From assembly GCF_029643245.1 (NCBI RefSeq), contig NZ_CP116398.1:4026372-4090371 (forward strand): 64,000 nucleotides of DNA, read 5' to 3'. Positions within the stretch are counted from its first letter, which is position 1, and each line of letters starts with the position of its first letter. Below the pieces are notes generated by a model. The model had not been told where the DNA came from and ran no database searches. It saw only the letters and a list, made by a program, of their open reading frames with translations. The position numbers were made by a program, and so were the translations under genes. Source of the DNA: Methylomonas sp. EFPC3 (GTDB taxonomy: Bacteria; Pseudomonadota; Gammaproteobacteria; Methylococcales; Methylomonadaceae). This document shows positions 55,681 through 64,000 of this stretch, piece by piece.

Positions 55681-55892
55681 ATGGCAGCTATCGGAAAGTT
55701 ACCAACCGGTTCTTGGCAAGTTCAAGTAAGACGCAAAGGCGAATCGCCGATAAGCAAAAGTTGTTCATCAAAAAAATTTGCTGAACAAATGGGCAAGATC
55801 AATTGAGAGCCAAGCTGATTGAGGTCTCTTTGTAGATCTTAGTGAAGCAGAAAAGGCAGCTCTCGGAGGTTTGATAGATATGCCTGGCGGCC
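55681..55892 (+). pseudogene. decayed tyrosine integrase N-terminus
   Basis: The first 41 codons (MAAIGKLPTGSWQVQVRRKG..., then KKFAEQMGKIN) are the arm-binding start of a phage-type integrase. After a stop, the next frame continues RSIESQAD, a stop, then GLFVDLSEAEKAALGGLID, which matches how such integrases go on, so there is a frameshift and a nonsense change. The catalytic part is missing. The 371-bp gap between the IS and sspB otherwise holds only the terminator and an inverted pair GTTCAC/GTGAAC near 55650. Confidence 0.8.
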
Positions 55893-55961
55893 TAAGTTGC
55901 GGCGTAGGATCGGTACGCAGCCAACGCCCGTCAAAGCAAAGTCATCGATCGGGCGGGCTCG

Positions 55962-56345
55962 TTATTTTACGACGCGCAGTTGCGGCTTTTGCGGCGGTTT
56001 GGGTTCTGTGGGTGTTGGCGGTGTTTCGTCGTCGGTTTCGTCCGGGTCGAATATCATACCTTTGCCGTTTTCCTTGGCGTAAATCGCCAGTACGGCTTTG
56101 CAGGGGGCGACTATACGCATGGCTTTGCCGGCAAAGCGGGCATTGAACTGGATCTCATCGTTACCGAGGTGCAGGCCTTGAATGGCTTCCGGGCGGATGT
56201 TCAATACGATACGACCGTCTTCAACGAAATCGGTCGGTAGCACGACGCCAGGGTATTCGGCGTTGACCAATAAGTGCGGAGTCAGGCTGTTGTCGACAAT
56301 CCATTCATAAATGGAGCGGATCAGATAGGGTTTTAGTGGGGTCAT
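55962..56345 (-). CDS. sspB: ClpXP protease specificity-enhancing factor SspB
   Basis: 127 residues from MTPLKPYLIRSIYEWIVDN. Substrate-binding domain with LLVNAEYPGVVLPTDFVEDG and IQFNARFAGKAMRI; a flexible Pro/Thr/Asp linker; and the C-terminal ClpX-docking motif LRVVK, the same as in E. coli. It delivers ssrA-tagged proteins from stalled ribosomes to ClpXP. Overlaps sspA by 4 bases. Confidence 0.95.
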   Translation of the reverse strand: MTPLKPYLIRSIYEWIVDNSLTPHLLVNAEYPGVVLPTDFVEDGRIVLNIRPEAIQGLHLGNDEIQFNARFAGKAMRIVAPCKAVLAIYAKENGKGMIFDPDETDDETPPTPTEPKPPQKPQLRVVK

Positions 56346-56980
56346 TTGCTTGCGAGTTGCATCATGTCTTTTTCTTCGCGGCTCAAGCTTTCCTGAAAGG
56401 CTTTGCGGCCGAATAAGCGGTTGGCGTAGGCAGTGACGCCTTTGCCCAGCCCGGCGATGTCGATACCTATGCTCGGCAGCCGCCATAAAAACGGAGCCAT
56501 CGCGCAATCGATCAACGAATATTCTTCGCTCATAAAATAAGGTGTGGCTTCGAAGACCGGAGCCGCCGCAATCAGGCTTTCCCGCAGCATTTTTTTGGCT
56601 TTTGCGGCTTTCTTGTCGCCGTGGACCTGGACTTCCTCCAGCAACGGGTACCATTCCTGGTCGATGCGTTTGATCAGCATTCTGGCGTTGGCGCGGGAAA
56701 CCGGGTCCATTTGGTGCAGGGCGGGGTGGGGGAAGCGTTCGTCGAGGTATTCCATGATAATGCGGCCGTCGTATAGAACCAGATCGCGTTCGACGAAAGT
56801 AGGCGCGTTGCCGTTCGGGTTCAGTTCCAGCAAGTCTTCCGGCGGGTCGTTCGGATCGAAAAATTCGATGTCGGCCGGCACGCCTTTTTCGTGCACCACC
56901 AGCCTGGCGCAGTGGCTCATTATGCAGTTGGCCGAGCTGAAAAGAATCATTGCGGATTTTCGGCTGGAAATGTTTGCCAC
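56342..56980 (-). CDS. sspA: stringent starvation protein A (GST-like RNA polymerase-associated)
   Basis: 212 residues from a GTG (MANISSRKSAMILFSSANCI) preceded by AAGAGG; the longer in-frame start is not needed. GST-like thioredoxin fold (HCARLVVHEKGVPADIEFFD, then LNPNGNAPTFVERDLVLYDG) and a helical C-terminal domain. It binds RNA polymerase and alters transcription in starvation and phage growth in relatives. Forms the usual sspAB operon. Confidence 0.96.
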   Translation of the reverse strand: MANISSRKSAMILFSSANCIMSHCARLVVHEKGVPADIEFFDPNDPPEDLLELNPNGNAPTFVERDLVLYDGRIIMEYLDERFPHPALHQMDPVSRANARMLIKRIDQEWYPLLEEVQVHGDKKAAKAKKMLRESLIAAAPVFEATPYFMSEEYSLIDCAMAPFLWRLPSIGIDIAGLGKGVTAYANRLFGRKAFQESLSREEKDMMQLASK

Positions 56981-57123
56981 GAATTGAACCTCTTGGAGAA
57001 ACCGGAATTGGATCGCGGCTGATTGTAGCATGGATGATCGGGCTTTTGGGTTGAGCGGCGGAGGCTGGAGGCGCCGTAATTCGCCGGTTTCAGCTTGGCT
57101 TGGCGGCATTTGTCGGGCTGCGG

Positions 57124-57765
57124 TCAGCCGAGTTTGACGATGATGTCTTCCAGCACGTTGGCGGTGGCGTGAACCTTGTCGGCGGCGTTGGAAAGGTGCC
57201 GATAGAGCTCGCGTTGTTTGAACATATTCAGATAGTCGTCGCCCTGGAATAAGTCGGCGATGGCCTTACGGTACATTTTTTCGATGCGCCGCTCGGAATG
57301 GCGAGCGGCGAAAGCATGCGGTTCCGCGCCGCGAGGCTGTTTGCCCAGCACCGCAAAGCCCTTTTCCAGGGCATTGATGCCGACTTGCAGTTCCTGCACC
57401 ATGGCCAGTGAATGCCGGTCCGGCGCCAGTTGCAGCGCCTGCATTTCGTTGTAAGTACTCTTGCAATAGGTGACGATACTGTCCAGCGAGGCTATGGCGC
57501 GGTAAATATCTTCCCGGTCCATCGGCGTCGCAAACGAACTGTTCAGCGCGTGCAAATTGCGCATCCGCAGGCGGTCCGCCTCGTGCTCGTCTTCTTTTAA
57601 CATCTCGCCGGCATCAATGCATTCGGTGGCCATGAACCGCGCCAGATTGTCGACCGTGACGCAAACTTGCCGACATTGCTCGTGCAATAGCCGGTAAAAA
57701 TCCGCGGGTTTCGGGAAAATCTTTTGCAGGAGGCGTGAAATGGCAGACGTGTTTGGGCTGGGCAT
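57124..57765 (-). CDS. DUF47/PhoU-like phosphate transport accessory protein
   Basis: 213 residues, all-helical, of the TIGR00153/DUF47 type (FPKPADFYRLLHEQCRQVCV, MDREDIYRAIASLDSIVTYC, then KMYRKAIADLFQGDDYL). These proteins are encoded with Pit transporters and probably regulate phosphate uptake. It lies 6 bases downstream of pit. Confidence 0.9.
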   Translation of the reverse strand: MPSPNTSAISRLLQKIFPKPADFYRLLHEQCRQVCVTVDNLARFMATECIDAGEMLKEDEHEADRLRMRNLHALNSSFATPMDREDIYRAIASLDSIVTYCKSTYNEMQALQLAPDRHSLAMVQELQVGINALEKGFAVLGKQPRGAEPHAFAARHSERRIEKMYRKAIADLFQGDDYLNMFKQRELYRHLSNAADKVHATANVLEDIIVKLG

Positions 57766-57771
57766 CGCGGT

Positions 57772-58827
57772 TCACAGGCCCAAAGCGGGCAAATGGCTGA
57801 TTAAGGTATAACTCAGGCTGGCGATCAGTGCCGAGCCGGGAATGGTGATGATCCAGGTTTCCAGTATCTCCCCGGCTTTACCCCAGTGCACGGTGCGCGG
57901 CCGCTCCGAGGCGCCTATGCCCATGATCGACGCCGCGACGACGTGAGTGGTGGAGACCGGCGCGCCGCAGAACGAGCCGGCGAATATGGCGCCGCAGGCG
58001 CTCAGTTGCGAGTTCAGAGCGTGGATCGGCCGAATCTTGTAGATCGAGAACCCCAGGGTGCGGACGATGCGCCAACCGCCGGTCAGGGTGCCAGCCGTCA
58101 TCGCGCCGGCACAGAGCAAGATCACCCACATCGGCACCCGAAAGCTGTCGATAGCGCCGCCGAGCAGTAGAACCAGCGTCAAAATGCCCATGCTTTTCTG
58201 AGCGTCGTTGCTGCCGTGGGCGAAGGCCAGTGACGCGGCGGTTAGCCATTGGCTTTGTTGCAGGCGTTTGTTGATGCGGGGATGGGCTGCGCGTAGTAAA
58301 AACAGGGTCAGCCGCTGCAGCACGAAACCGGCTGCAAAGCCCAATAGCGGCGACAAGCACAAGGCGAGCAAGACTTTACTGAAACCGTCGAATTCCCCGC
58401 GGCGGAGTTCCGCAAATCCCCAGTAAACCGGTTCGGTGCCGGCCGAAACCAGTACCGCGCCTATCAGTCCGCCCACCAGCGCGTGGGACGAGGACGAAGG
58501 CAAGCCGCGCCACCAGGTGAATAAGTTCCAGGCCACGGCGGCAAACACACCGGAGATGACGATGGGCAAGGCTTGGCGCTTGGGAATATGCGAAAGATCG
58601 ATCATGCTGCCCAGCGTGTTGGCCACGGCCGAGCCGCCCAGCAACGGTCCGAGAAACTCGCAGCTGGCTACGACCATTACGGCTTGAAGTGGAGTCATCG
58701 CCCGGGAAGCGATGACTCCGGCAATGATATTGGAGGCGTCGTGGAAGCCGTTGGTATAGTCGAACACCAGTACGATTCCCACGGCAACAACGATAAGCGG
58801 TAGTAAGCCCTCCAATGTAGGTGGCAA
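57772..58827 (-). CDS. pit: low-affinity inorganic phosphate transporter (Pit)
   Basis: 351 residues, about 10 spans. Two family signatures: DYTNGFHDASNIIAGVIASR near the N-terminus and AFAHGSNDAQKSMGILTLVL in the second half, as in PiT/sodium-phosphate carriers. Other spans are rich in Gly and Ala. It precedes the DUF47 gene as in other bacteria. Proton/phosphate symport is expected for this bacterial class. Confidence 0.93.
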   Translation of the reverse strand: MPPTLEGLLPLIVVAVGIVLVFDYTNGFHDASNIIAGVIASRAMTPLQAVMVVASCEFLGPLLGGSAVANTLGSMIDLSHIPKRQALPIVISGVFAAVAWNLFTWWRGLPSSSSHALVGGLIGAVLVSAGTEPVYWGFAELRRGEFDGFSKVLLALCLSPLLGFAAGFVLQRLTLFLLRAAHPRINKRLQQSQWLTAASLAFAHGSNDAQKSMGILTLVLLLGGAIDSFRVPMWVILLCAGAMTAGTLTGGWRIVRTLGFSIYKIRPIHALNSQLSACGAIFAGSFCGAPVSTTHVVAASIMGIGASERPRTVHWGKAGEILETWIITIPGSALIASLSYTLISHLPALGL

Positions 58828-58837
58828 GCCCGGTTAA

Positions 58838-59230
58838 TTAGTTGATGACGTTGTGGCCGCGCTGCCGCAAGCAGTTGCGGTAAGCGTTCTTGTAGCTGTC
58901 GTTGGAATGGATGCCTTGCTGGGCTGCGCCGCCGATACCGCCTGCGGCTGCGCCGACCGCTGCCCCTCTGGCGGCGTTACCGGTTGCAGCGCCGATCGCC
59001 GCACCGCCGGCTGCGCCAATCAGGCCGCCGACGCCGGCGCCGATTGCGGTATCCTTGTAGGTGCTTGCCGATTGCGCTGCCAACTGTTGACATTCCTGCA
59101 TGTCCTGGTTCAATCGGTAAGCGTTTCTGTCGTTGTAGGTGTCCACGGTCGGCGTCCAGCCTGTCGTCGTCGCGCAGCCGGAAACCAGCAATACGGTTGT
59201 CAGTACCGATTTAAGCGATAGTTTTTGCAT
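58838..59230 (-). CDS. glycine-zipper lipoprotein
   Basis: 130 residues. Lipobox VSGC (Cys19). The second half is a Gly/Ala-rich zipper (AIGAGVGGLIGAAGGAAIGA, then GNAARGAAVGAAAGGIGG), a helical pattern able to pack in or on a membrane. The C-terminal DSYKNAYRNCLRQRGHNVIN has a conserved Cys. Probably outer-membrane or periplasmic; function unknown. It is separated by 10 bases from pit. Confidence 0.88.
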   Translation of the reverse strand: MQKLSLKSVLTTVLLVSGCATTTGWTPTVDTYNDRNAYRLNQDMQECQQLAAQSASTYKDTAIGAGVGGLIGAAGGAAIGAATGNAARGAAVGAAAGGIGGAAQQGIHSNDSYKNAYRNCLRQRGHNVIN

Positions 59231-59316
59231 GTCATTTCTCCTGAATATGTCCGACTCGGCGGAAGTGGGCCAGAGATTAGCCGATTTCGCACCAATTTGG
59301 AATCGGGTAAGTCGAA

Positions 59317-59346
59317 TTGACAGTTGCGCGCCGCTTCACGTATGAT
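59317..59346 (+). promoter_or_regulatory. sigma70 promoter of rpmH operon
   Basis: Perfect -35 TTGACA and -10 TATGAT with an 18-base spacer, ending 40 bases before rpmH. It is the strongest -35 match noted in the window. Confidence 0.8.
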
Positions 59347-59386
59347 TCGCAGCCTTTTTATCCGTTATCAATCAGGGCAGTACCTT

Positions 59387-59521
59387 ATGAAAAGAACATA
59401 TCAACCCAGCAAAATCAAGCGCGTCAGAACCCACGGTTTCCGTGCTCGCATGGCTACCGTCGGCGGCCGTAAAGTGATTAACGCGCGCAGAGCCAAAGGC
59501 CGCGCTTCGTTGACGGTTTAA
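59387..59521 (+). CDS. rpmH: ribosomal protein bL34
   Basis: 44 residues, complete bL34 sequence: [20 protein letters not shown], then [19 protein letters not shown]. First gene of the rpmH-rnpA-yidD-yidC-mnmE run. The dnaA gene usually found upstream in this family's chromosomes is not here; a lipoprotein gene on the other strand takes its place. Confidence 0.98.
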   Translation: MKRTYQPSKIKRVRTHGFRARMATVGGRKVINARRAKGRASLTV

Positions 59522-59890
59522 TTGTCGGCGGAAAGTTTTGGCTTTCCCGATCAGTATCGGCTACGGACGCCTGCTGAGTATAAAAGAGTATTCGCCAACC
59601 CGGTAAAATCGACCGACAGGTATTTTACGGTATTGGCAGTAAGCAATTGCCTGGCCCATTCGCGTTTGGGCCTGGCGATCGCCAAAAAAACGATAAAAAA
59701 AGCAGTCGCACGGAATCGCATAAAAAGGGCTGCCAGGGAAAGTTTCAGATTACAGCGGCAACATATCGTCGGCATAGATATTGTAGTTTTGGCGCGGGGC
59801 GACGCGGCTAACGCAGCCTCGCCCATATTGAGGAAGTCATTGGAAAGGCATTGGCTAAAACTGGTAGAGCGATGCGATTCCTGCTCATAA
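59522..59890 (+). CDS. rnpA: ribonuclease P protein component
   Basis: 122 residues. RNase P protein with [20 protein letters not shown] and the RNR-type [13 protein letters not shown] helix. The likely start is TTG immediately after the rpmH stop codon (no gap), which is short-spaced but fits the family N-terminus ([20 protein letters not shown]). It matures tRNA 5' ends with the RNA subunit. Confidence 0.95.
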   Translation: MSAESFGFPDQYRLRTPAEYKRVFANPVKSTDRYFTVLAVSNCLAHSRLGLAIAKKTIKKAVARNRIKRAARESFRLQRQHIVGIDIVVLARGDAANAASPILRKSLERHWLKLVERCDSCS

Positions 59891-60096
59891 CCCTGATCAA
59901 GTTTTACAAATACTTCATAAGTCCTTTGCTGGGGCCGAGATGCCGTTTTTATCCCAGCTGTTCAAGTTATGGCTTAGAAGCAATCCAACTGCATGGTGCT
60001 TTCAAAGGCTCTTACCTCACGCTTCGCCGATTATTGAAATGCCACCCTTTTCACGAGGGCGGCATTGATCCTGTTCCGGAAAAATTGAGTAAATAA
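59872..60096 (+). CDS. yidD: membrane protein insertion efficiency factor YidD
   Basis: 74 residues from the ATG that overlaps rnpA by 19 bases. Family marks: [36 protein letters not shown] and [13 protein letters not shown]. Small inner-membrane-associated protein that assists YidC. Confidence 0.96.
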   Translation: MRFLLITLIKFYKYFISPLLGPRCRFYPSCSSYGLEAIQLHGAFKGSYLTLRRLLKCHPFHEGGIDPVPEKLSK

Positions 60097-60098
60097 CA

Positions 60099-61829
60099 AT
60101 GGATAACATAAGATTTGTCTTGGTCATGGCGATGTTGATGATCTCCTACATGTTGTGGGAGTCTTGGCAGATCGATTATGGCCCGAAGCCGCAAGCGATT
60201 ATTTCCGAAACGCCCGTGATCGCTGGAGACGCAACGGTCGCCTCATCCGGACAGACAGCCGCTGCCGGGCAAAACCCCGCAAATCCAGCCGTTGTCCAAG
60301 CGCCTGCCGATAAAGTCATCAAAGTCAAAACCGATGTTTTCGAGCTGGAGATCGATACCCAAGGCGGCACATTACGCAATCTCGATCTGCTCAAGTACCC
60401 CCACGAAAAAGTCAACACCGTCGTCGACAAGGCCTATGCTCTGATCGGCATGACCCCGCCGGAAAAAAATCTCAACCCGATCCGCCTGTTCGACAGCAAT
60501 CCGGAAAGCCTTTATCTGGCGCAAAGCGGCTTGATCGCCAATGCCAATTCCGCCGCGGCTCCGGACCACCGCAGCGTGTTCAGTGCCGAAAAGAACGAAT
60601 ACCAATTGGCCGAAGGCCAGGACGAATTGCGGATTCCGCTGACCTGGACCAACCAGCAAGGCCTGACCGTCACCAAAACCTATACCTTCAAACGCGGTAA
60701 TTATGCGATCGGCCTGGAACAGAAGGTCAGCAACCGTTCGGCACAGGATTGGTCGGGTAAACAATACAACCAATTGCTAAGAAAGCTGTACAGCGACAAA
60801 AGCAACAACAGCTTCATCAGAACCTTCTCCGGCGGCGTGGTTTACACCGAGAAAGACAAGTTCCAAAAAATCAAATTCGAAGACATGGCCGACGACAAAT
60901 ACGACGTCAAGGCCAAAGATAACGTGCACAGCAAAAGCGGTTGGAGCGGCATGATCCAACACTATTTCGCCGCAGCCTGGATTCCGCCCGCCGACCAGGA
61001 CGCCCAGTTTTACACCAACGATTTAGAGGATACCCGCTATCAAGTCGGTTCCCTGTCGCCGGATTTAAGCGTGCCCGCCAACGGTGAAGCTGCGTTCACC
61101 AGCCAATTGTTTGCCGGCCCGAAAATCCAGCCGGTGATGGAAGCTTTGGCTCCCGGCCTGGAATTGACCGTCGATTACAGCTGGTTGACGCCGATTGCCA
61201 AAGGTATTTATTGGTTGCTTAACCAGATCTACGGTTTCGTCGGCAACTGGGGTGTGGCGATTTTGGGCGTGACCTTCGTCATCAAGGCCTTGTTCTTCAA
61301 ACTGTCCAAAGCCAGCTTCCAGTCGATGGCAAAAATGCGCAAGATTCAGCCGCGGCTGAAAGACTTGCAAGAGCGTTACGCCGACGACCGCCAGAAGTTC
61401 AATACCGAAATGATGGCGATGTACAAAAAGGAGAAGGTCAACCCGCTCGGCGGCTGTTTACCGATCCTGGTGCAGATTCCGGTGTTCATTTCGCTGTACT
61501 GGGTATTGATCGAAACCGTCGAAGTGCGCCAGGCCGACTTTGCCCTGTGGATTCAGGATTTGTCGGCGCAAGACCCGTTCTACCTGTTGCCGATTTTGTA
61601 CGGCATCACGATGAAGATCCAGCAAAGCCTGAACCCGGCGCCGATCGATCCGCTGCAAGCGCAGGTCATGAAAATGTTCCCGATCGTGTTCACCGTGTTC
61701 TTCCTGTTCTTCCCGTCCGGTTTGGTACTGTACTGGATTTGCAATAACAGCTTGTCGATCATCCAGCAGTGGTACATCACCAAGCACGTGCTTGAAGAGG
61801 ATGCCCACAAGCATAGTGTTGTCCCTTAA
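60099..61829 (+). CDS. yidC: membrane protein insertase YidC
   Basis: 576 residues. N-terminal span, a large periplasmic domain (about 60-340) and five conserved C-terminal spans: GIYWLLNQIYGFVGNWGVAI, KMRKIQPRLKDLQERYADDR, VNPLGGCLPILVQIPVFISL, and SGLVLYWICNNSLSIIQQWY. Inserts and folds inner-membrane proteins. Two bases after yidD; its TAA stop overlaps the next ATG. Confidence 0.97.
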   Translation: MDNIRFVLVMAMLMISYMLWESWQIDYGPKPQAIISETPVIAGDATVASSGQTAAAGQNPANPAVVQAPADKVIKVKTDVFELEIDTQGGTLRNLDLLKYPHEKVNTVVDKAYALIGMTPPEKNLNPIRLFDSNPESLYLAQSGLIANANSAAAPDHRSVFSAEKNEYQLAEGQDELRIPLTWTNQQGLTVTKTYTFKRGNYAIGLEQKVSNRSAQDWSGKQYNQLLRKLYSDKSNNSFIRTFSGGVVYTEKDKFQKIKFEDMADDKYDVKAKDNVHSKSGWSGMIQHYFAAAWIPPADQDAQFYTNDLEDTRYQVGSLSPDLSVPANGEAAFTSQLFAGPKIQPVMEALAPGLELTVDYSWLTPIAKGIYWLLNQIYGFVGNWGVAILGVTFVIKALFFKLSKASFQSMAKMRKIQPRLKDLQERYADDRQKFNTEMMAMYKKEKVNPLGGCLPILVQIPVFISLYWVLIETVEVRQADFALWIQDLSAQDPFYLLPILYGITMKIQQSLNPAPIDPLQAQVMKMFPIVFTVFFLFFPSGLVLYWICNNSLSIIQQWYITKHVLEEDAHKHSVVP

Positions 61830-63169
61830 TGCTTGACGGCGACACCATAGCCGCCATCGCCACGCCGCCGGGTAACGGCGGCGTCGGCGTGATCCGCATT
61901 TCCGGGCCCGCCGCGCCCGGCATCGCCGGTAACCTGACCGGCAAACCACTCCCCAAACCCCGTTTCGCCCAATTCGTATCTTTCCTGGAAGCCGACGGCC
62001 GCGCCATCGACAGCGGACTGCTGCTGTATTTCCGCGCCCCCGCTTCTTTTACCGGTGAAGACGTCGTCGAACTGCAAGGCCACGGCGGCAGCGTCGTGTT
62101 GGATATGCTGTTGCGCCGGGTATTAGCGTTGGGCGCCAGATTAGCCGAGCCGGGAGAGTTCAGTCGCCGCGCCTTTTTGAACGACAAAATCGATCTGGCC
62201 CAGGCCGAAGCGATTGCCGATTTGATCAGCAGCAGCACCGAACAGGCCGTGCGCTCGGCTCAGCGATCGTTGCAGGGCGTGTTTTCCGAAAAAATTAACC
62301 AGTTGATCGACGAATTGATCGAACTGCGCGTGTTTATCGAAGCCGCGATCGATTTCGTCGACGAAGAAATCGATTTTCTCGGCGACGGCGTCGTCGCCGG
62401 CCGGATCGCGCGCCTGCAAGCACAGATCGGCGAAATCCGCCGTAGCGCCGAACAGGGCCGGCTGTTGCACGACGGCATGACCGTGGTCTTGGCCGGTAAA
62501 CCCAACGCCGGCAAGTCCAGTTTATTGAATGCTTTGGCTGGCCACGATGCGGCCATCGTCACCGACATCGCCGGCACCACCCGCGACGTGTTACGCGAGC
62601 GGATTCAACTGGACGGCATGCCGCTGCACGTGATCGATACCGCGGGTCTGCGCGACAGCGACAATCCGGTCGAGCAGGAGGGCATTCGCCGCGCCCACCA
62701 GGAAATCGCCAGGGCGGATCGGGTGTTGTTGTTGATCGACAGCAGCGACACCGACTGTACTGGCAGCGATGCCGATTTGCCGGCCGGAATCGCCGTCACC
62801 AAAGTGTTCAACAAAATCGACTTGGTCGGCGGCCAGGCTCGAATCGAACAAACCCCGCTAGGAACCGAGATTCATCTGTCGGTCAAACAAGGCCAGGGGT
62901 TGGATTTGTTGAAAAACCATCTGAAGCTGAGCATGGGCTTCAGCGAAGGCGCGGACAACGTTTACGTGGCCAGAGCCCGCCATATTCAAGCCCTACAACA
63001 GGCCGCCCAAGCCGTAGAAAACGCCGCCGACCAATTGCAGCACCAGGCCCACGAACTAGTCGCCGAAGAACTACGCCAGGCCCAAACCAGCTTGTCCGCA
63101 ATCACCGGAGAATTCACCTCCGACGACCTGTTGGGCGAGATTTTTTCCAGTTTTTGTATCGGGAAGTAA
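61829..63169 (+). CDS. mnmE: tRNA modification GTPase MnmE
   Basis: 446 residues. Formyl-binding N-terminal domain (TIAAIATPPGNGGVGVIRIS), helical domain, G1 GKPNAGKSSLLN, switch region DIAGTTRDV, G3 DTAGLRDS, and C-terminal CIGK with the catalytic Cys. Modifies U34 of tRNAs together with MnmG. Starts within the yidC stop (TAATG), so tightly coupled. Confidence 0.97.
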   Translation: MLDGDTIAAIATPPGNGGVGVIRISGPAAPGIAGNLTGKPLPKPRFAQFVSFLEADGRAIDSGLLLYFRAPASFTGEDVVELQGHGGSVVLDMLLRRVLALGARLAEPGEFSRRAFLNDKIDLAQAEAIADLISSSTEQAVRSAQRSLQGVFSEKINQLIDELIELRVFIEAAIDFVDEEIDFLGDGVVAGRIARLQAQIGEIRRSAEQGRLLHDGMTVVLAGKPNAGKSSLLNALAGHDAAIVTDIAGTTRDVLRERIQLDGMPLHVIDTAGLRDSDNPVEQEGIRRAHQEIARADRVLLLIDSSDTDCTGSDADLPAGIAVTKVFNKIDLVGGQARIEQTPLGTEIHLSVKQGQGLDLLKNHLKLSMGFSEGADNVYVARARHIQALQQAAQAVENAADQLQHQAHELVAEELRQAQTSLSAITGEFTSDDLLGEIFSSFCIGK

Positions 63170-63483
63170 TCGATTTAATTCCAGTCTGTTCGGCCTGGAA
63201 GCCATTAAAGCTGGATATCGCCGTCGCTCGGCCCTAGGCCAAAGTTACTCAAGTTTATTTTATGAATCCACACGTCCACAAAACTGGCTTGGAAAACTTG
63301 GCCCATATTTAGACGCTAATTTTCAAATCCGCTCGAATAATTCAGTTGCCTTCCCTCGACCGCCACAGAGCGGCTACGCAATACCCGCCCGGTCGGGCCT
63401 ACTAAACACTGTCGGCGAATTCGGCCATTTCGGTGTAGTATCGCTCTTATGCGAATGGGCGCAGCCGCTAACGAGGTACCGCT
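63170..63483. other. intergenic region after mnmE
   Basis: 314 bp without a clear gene. No strong terminator after mnmE is seen. A weak promoter-like TAGTAT near 63436 precedes the next gene; otherwise nothing recognised. Confidence 0.4.
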
Positions 63484-64000
63484 ATGTTGGACACCATGAG
63501 AAAGCCGTTTTTTGCCGTCGCGCTGGTGCTGTTGGCGCTGGCGTTTTTGATCGACATCGGCGCTTCGTTTCTGGATTTCGCAGTGCCGAGCGGCCAGAAA
63601 AGTCCGGGCGATCTGCCGCGTCCGGGTTTGGGGATTCCCTACCTGGCTCTGGTCGACGGGCTGTTGCTGTACACCGTGGGTTTGATCGGCGTGTCGCTGC
63701 TGGTACCGGAGCGCATCCACGGCCGCATCCAAGGCATCGTGACTTTCATCGTCGGCTTAATGAGTCTGATCGCGTCGATCGGCATGATTATGGTCGCCAT
63801 CGCCTTGTTAGGGGTCATGGTGTCGTTGCTGTTGGCGGTGCCGTTCGGCACCGCGCTGTATTTCGCCGGATTCGCCGATTTTGCCAAGGCCGCGGCGGCC
63901 TCCACCCTGGCGCTGATCATGCTGTTGAAGCTGGGCTTTTGCGGATTTTTGGTGGCGGCCCAGCAGCAGTTCCTGCAGAACAAGGGGCTGGTGTTATTGA
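63484..64000 (+). CDS. multi-span membrane protein, 3' end outside window
   Basis: At least 172 residues, open to the window end. N-terminus MLDTMRKPFFAVALVLLALA, then a soluble loop (SGQKSPGDLPRPGLGIP), and at least four spans such as LVDGLLLYTVGLIGVSLLV, GLMSLIASIGMIMVAIALLG and AASTLALIMLLKLGFCGFLV. ATG chosen because GAGG lies 7 bases upstream; an ATG 12 bases later is possible. No family recognised. Confidence 0.75.
   Translation, partial: MLDTMRKPFFAVALVLLALAFLIDIGASFLDFAVPSGQKSPGDLPRPGLGIPYLALVDGLLLYTVGLIGVSLLVPERIHGRIQGIVTFIVGLMSLIASIGMIMVAIALLGVMVSLLLAVPFGTALYFAGFADFAKAAAASTLALIMLLKLGFCGFLVAAQQQFLQNKGLVLL

Larger units (their letters stand above)
36903..55900. mobile_element. genomic island at tRNA-Lys carrying type I restriction-modification genes
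   Basis: A stretch of about 19 kb between tRNA-Lys and sspB holds a tyrosine integrase next to the tRNA, small DNA-binding genes, a second integrase, two IS copies, a complete hsdMSR system with fic and rhuM, and an integrase fragment at the far end. Gene content and the AT-rich genes at 38.4-39.4 kb contrast with the conserved flanks. I did not find a clear copy of the tRNA 3' end at the right side, so the right boundary is approximate. Confidence 0.75.

Noticed and set aside
55560-55960. Second copy of the tRNA-Lys 3' end as right attachment site
   Set aside because: I looked for the T-arm/acceptor sequence in this region and did not find it. The right edge may have been deleted, or the site lies elsewhere.
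1-64000. CRISPR array, rRNA genes or methanobactin-like peptide genes
   Set aside because: No regularly spaced repeats, rRNA sequence or short Cys-bearing precursor with biosynthesis neighbours was seen.

Overview
The window looks like the chromosome of a gammaproteobacterial (type I) methanotroph, most like Methylomonas or a close relative. The evidence is a lanthanide-type methanol dehydrogenase (XoxF) with its XoxJ partner, a large glycogen cluster, a RegB/RegA redox two-component system, VPxPxA-type PEP-CTERM surface proteins, and gammaproteobacterial versions of SspA/SspB, MsrA, Hsp33 and the rpmH-rnpA-yidD-yidC-mnmE block. The genus is an inference; no rRNA is present.

Layout. (1) 1-6.2 kb: glycogen metabolism: glgB (3' end outside the window) divergent from glgC, a GH57 amylase-like gene and malQ. 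(2) 6.2-9.0 kb: xoxF with a strong terminator, then xoxJ. (3) 9.2-12.8 kb: msrA and hslO (oxidative-stress repair) sharing a palindromic promoter core, a lipoprotein, and pgk. (4) 13.0-15.9 kb: an uncharacterised three-gene operon of a VWA membrane protein and two single-span coiled-coil proteins. (5) 15.9-23.7 kb: a second glycogen block with glgX, a DUF4912 protein overlapping a GH57 branching enzyme, a double-CBM21/EEP-phosphatase fusion and a PLD-like protein with one altered HKD motif; radA follows. (6) 25.3-34.5 kb: secreted and surface proteins. Four of them would begin with histidine after signal-peptide cleavage, and three of these four carry PEP-CTERM anchors. They are followed by TlpA thioredoxin, a DUF4266 lipoprotein and a DUF3570 barrel fused to a Met/His-rich channel. 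I propose this as a copper-handling surface locus; that is inference. (7) 34.7-36.6 kb: regB-regA.

(8) 36.8-55.9 kb: a genomic island starting at a tRNA-Lys(UUU) gene. It holds a tyrosine integrase, small DNA-binding genes, a second integrase cut exactly by an IS3-family element (1275 bp, 3-bp target duplication), and a type I restriction-modification locus (hsdM, two unknown genes, rhuM, hsdS, fic, hsdR). A second, inverted copy of the same IS follows, then a decayed integrase fragment. The hsdS 3' end is duplicated around a double palindrome.

(9) 56-64 kb: conserved chromosome again: sspB-sspA, a phosphate transporter with its DUF47 partner, a glycine-zipper lipoprotein, rpmH-rnpA-yidD-yidC-mnmE, and a partial membrane protein.

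How the parts fit: GlgC/GlgB make glycogen; GlgX, MalQ and the GH57 enzymes trim, rearrange or degrade it; the CBM21-EEP and PLD-like proteins are unexplained additions that sequence context ties to glycogen. XoxF/XoxJ oxidise methanol in the periplasm. No pmo, mxa or glgA genes lie in the window.
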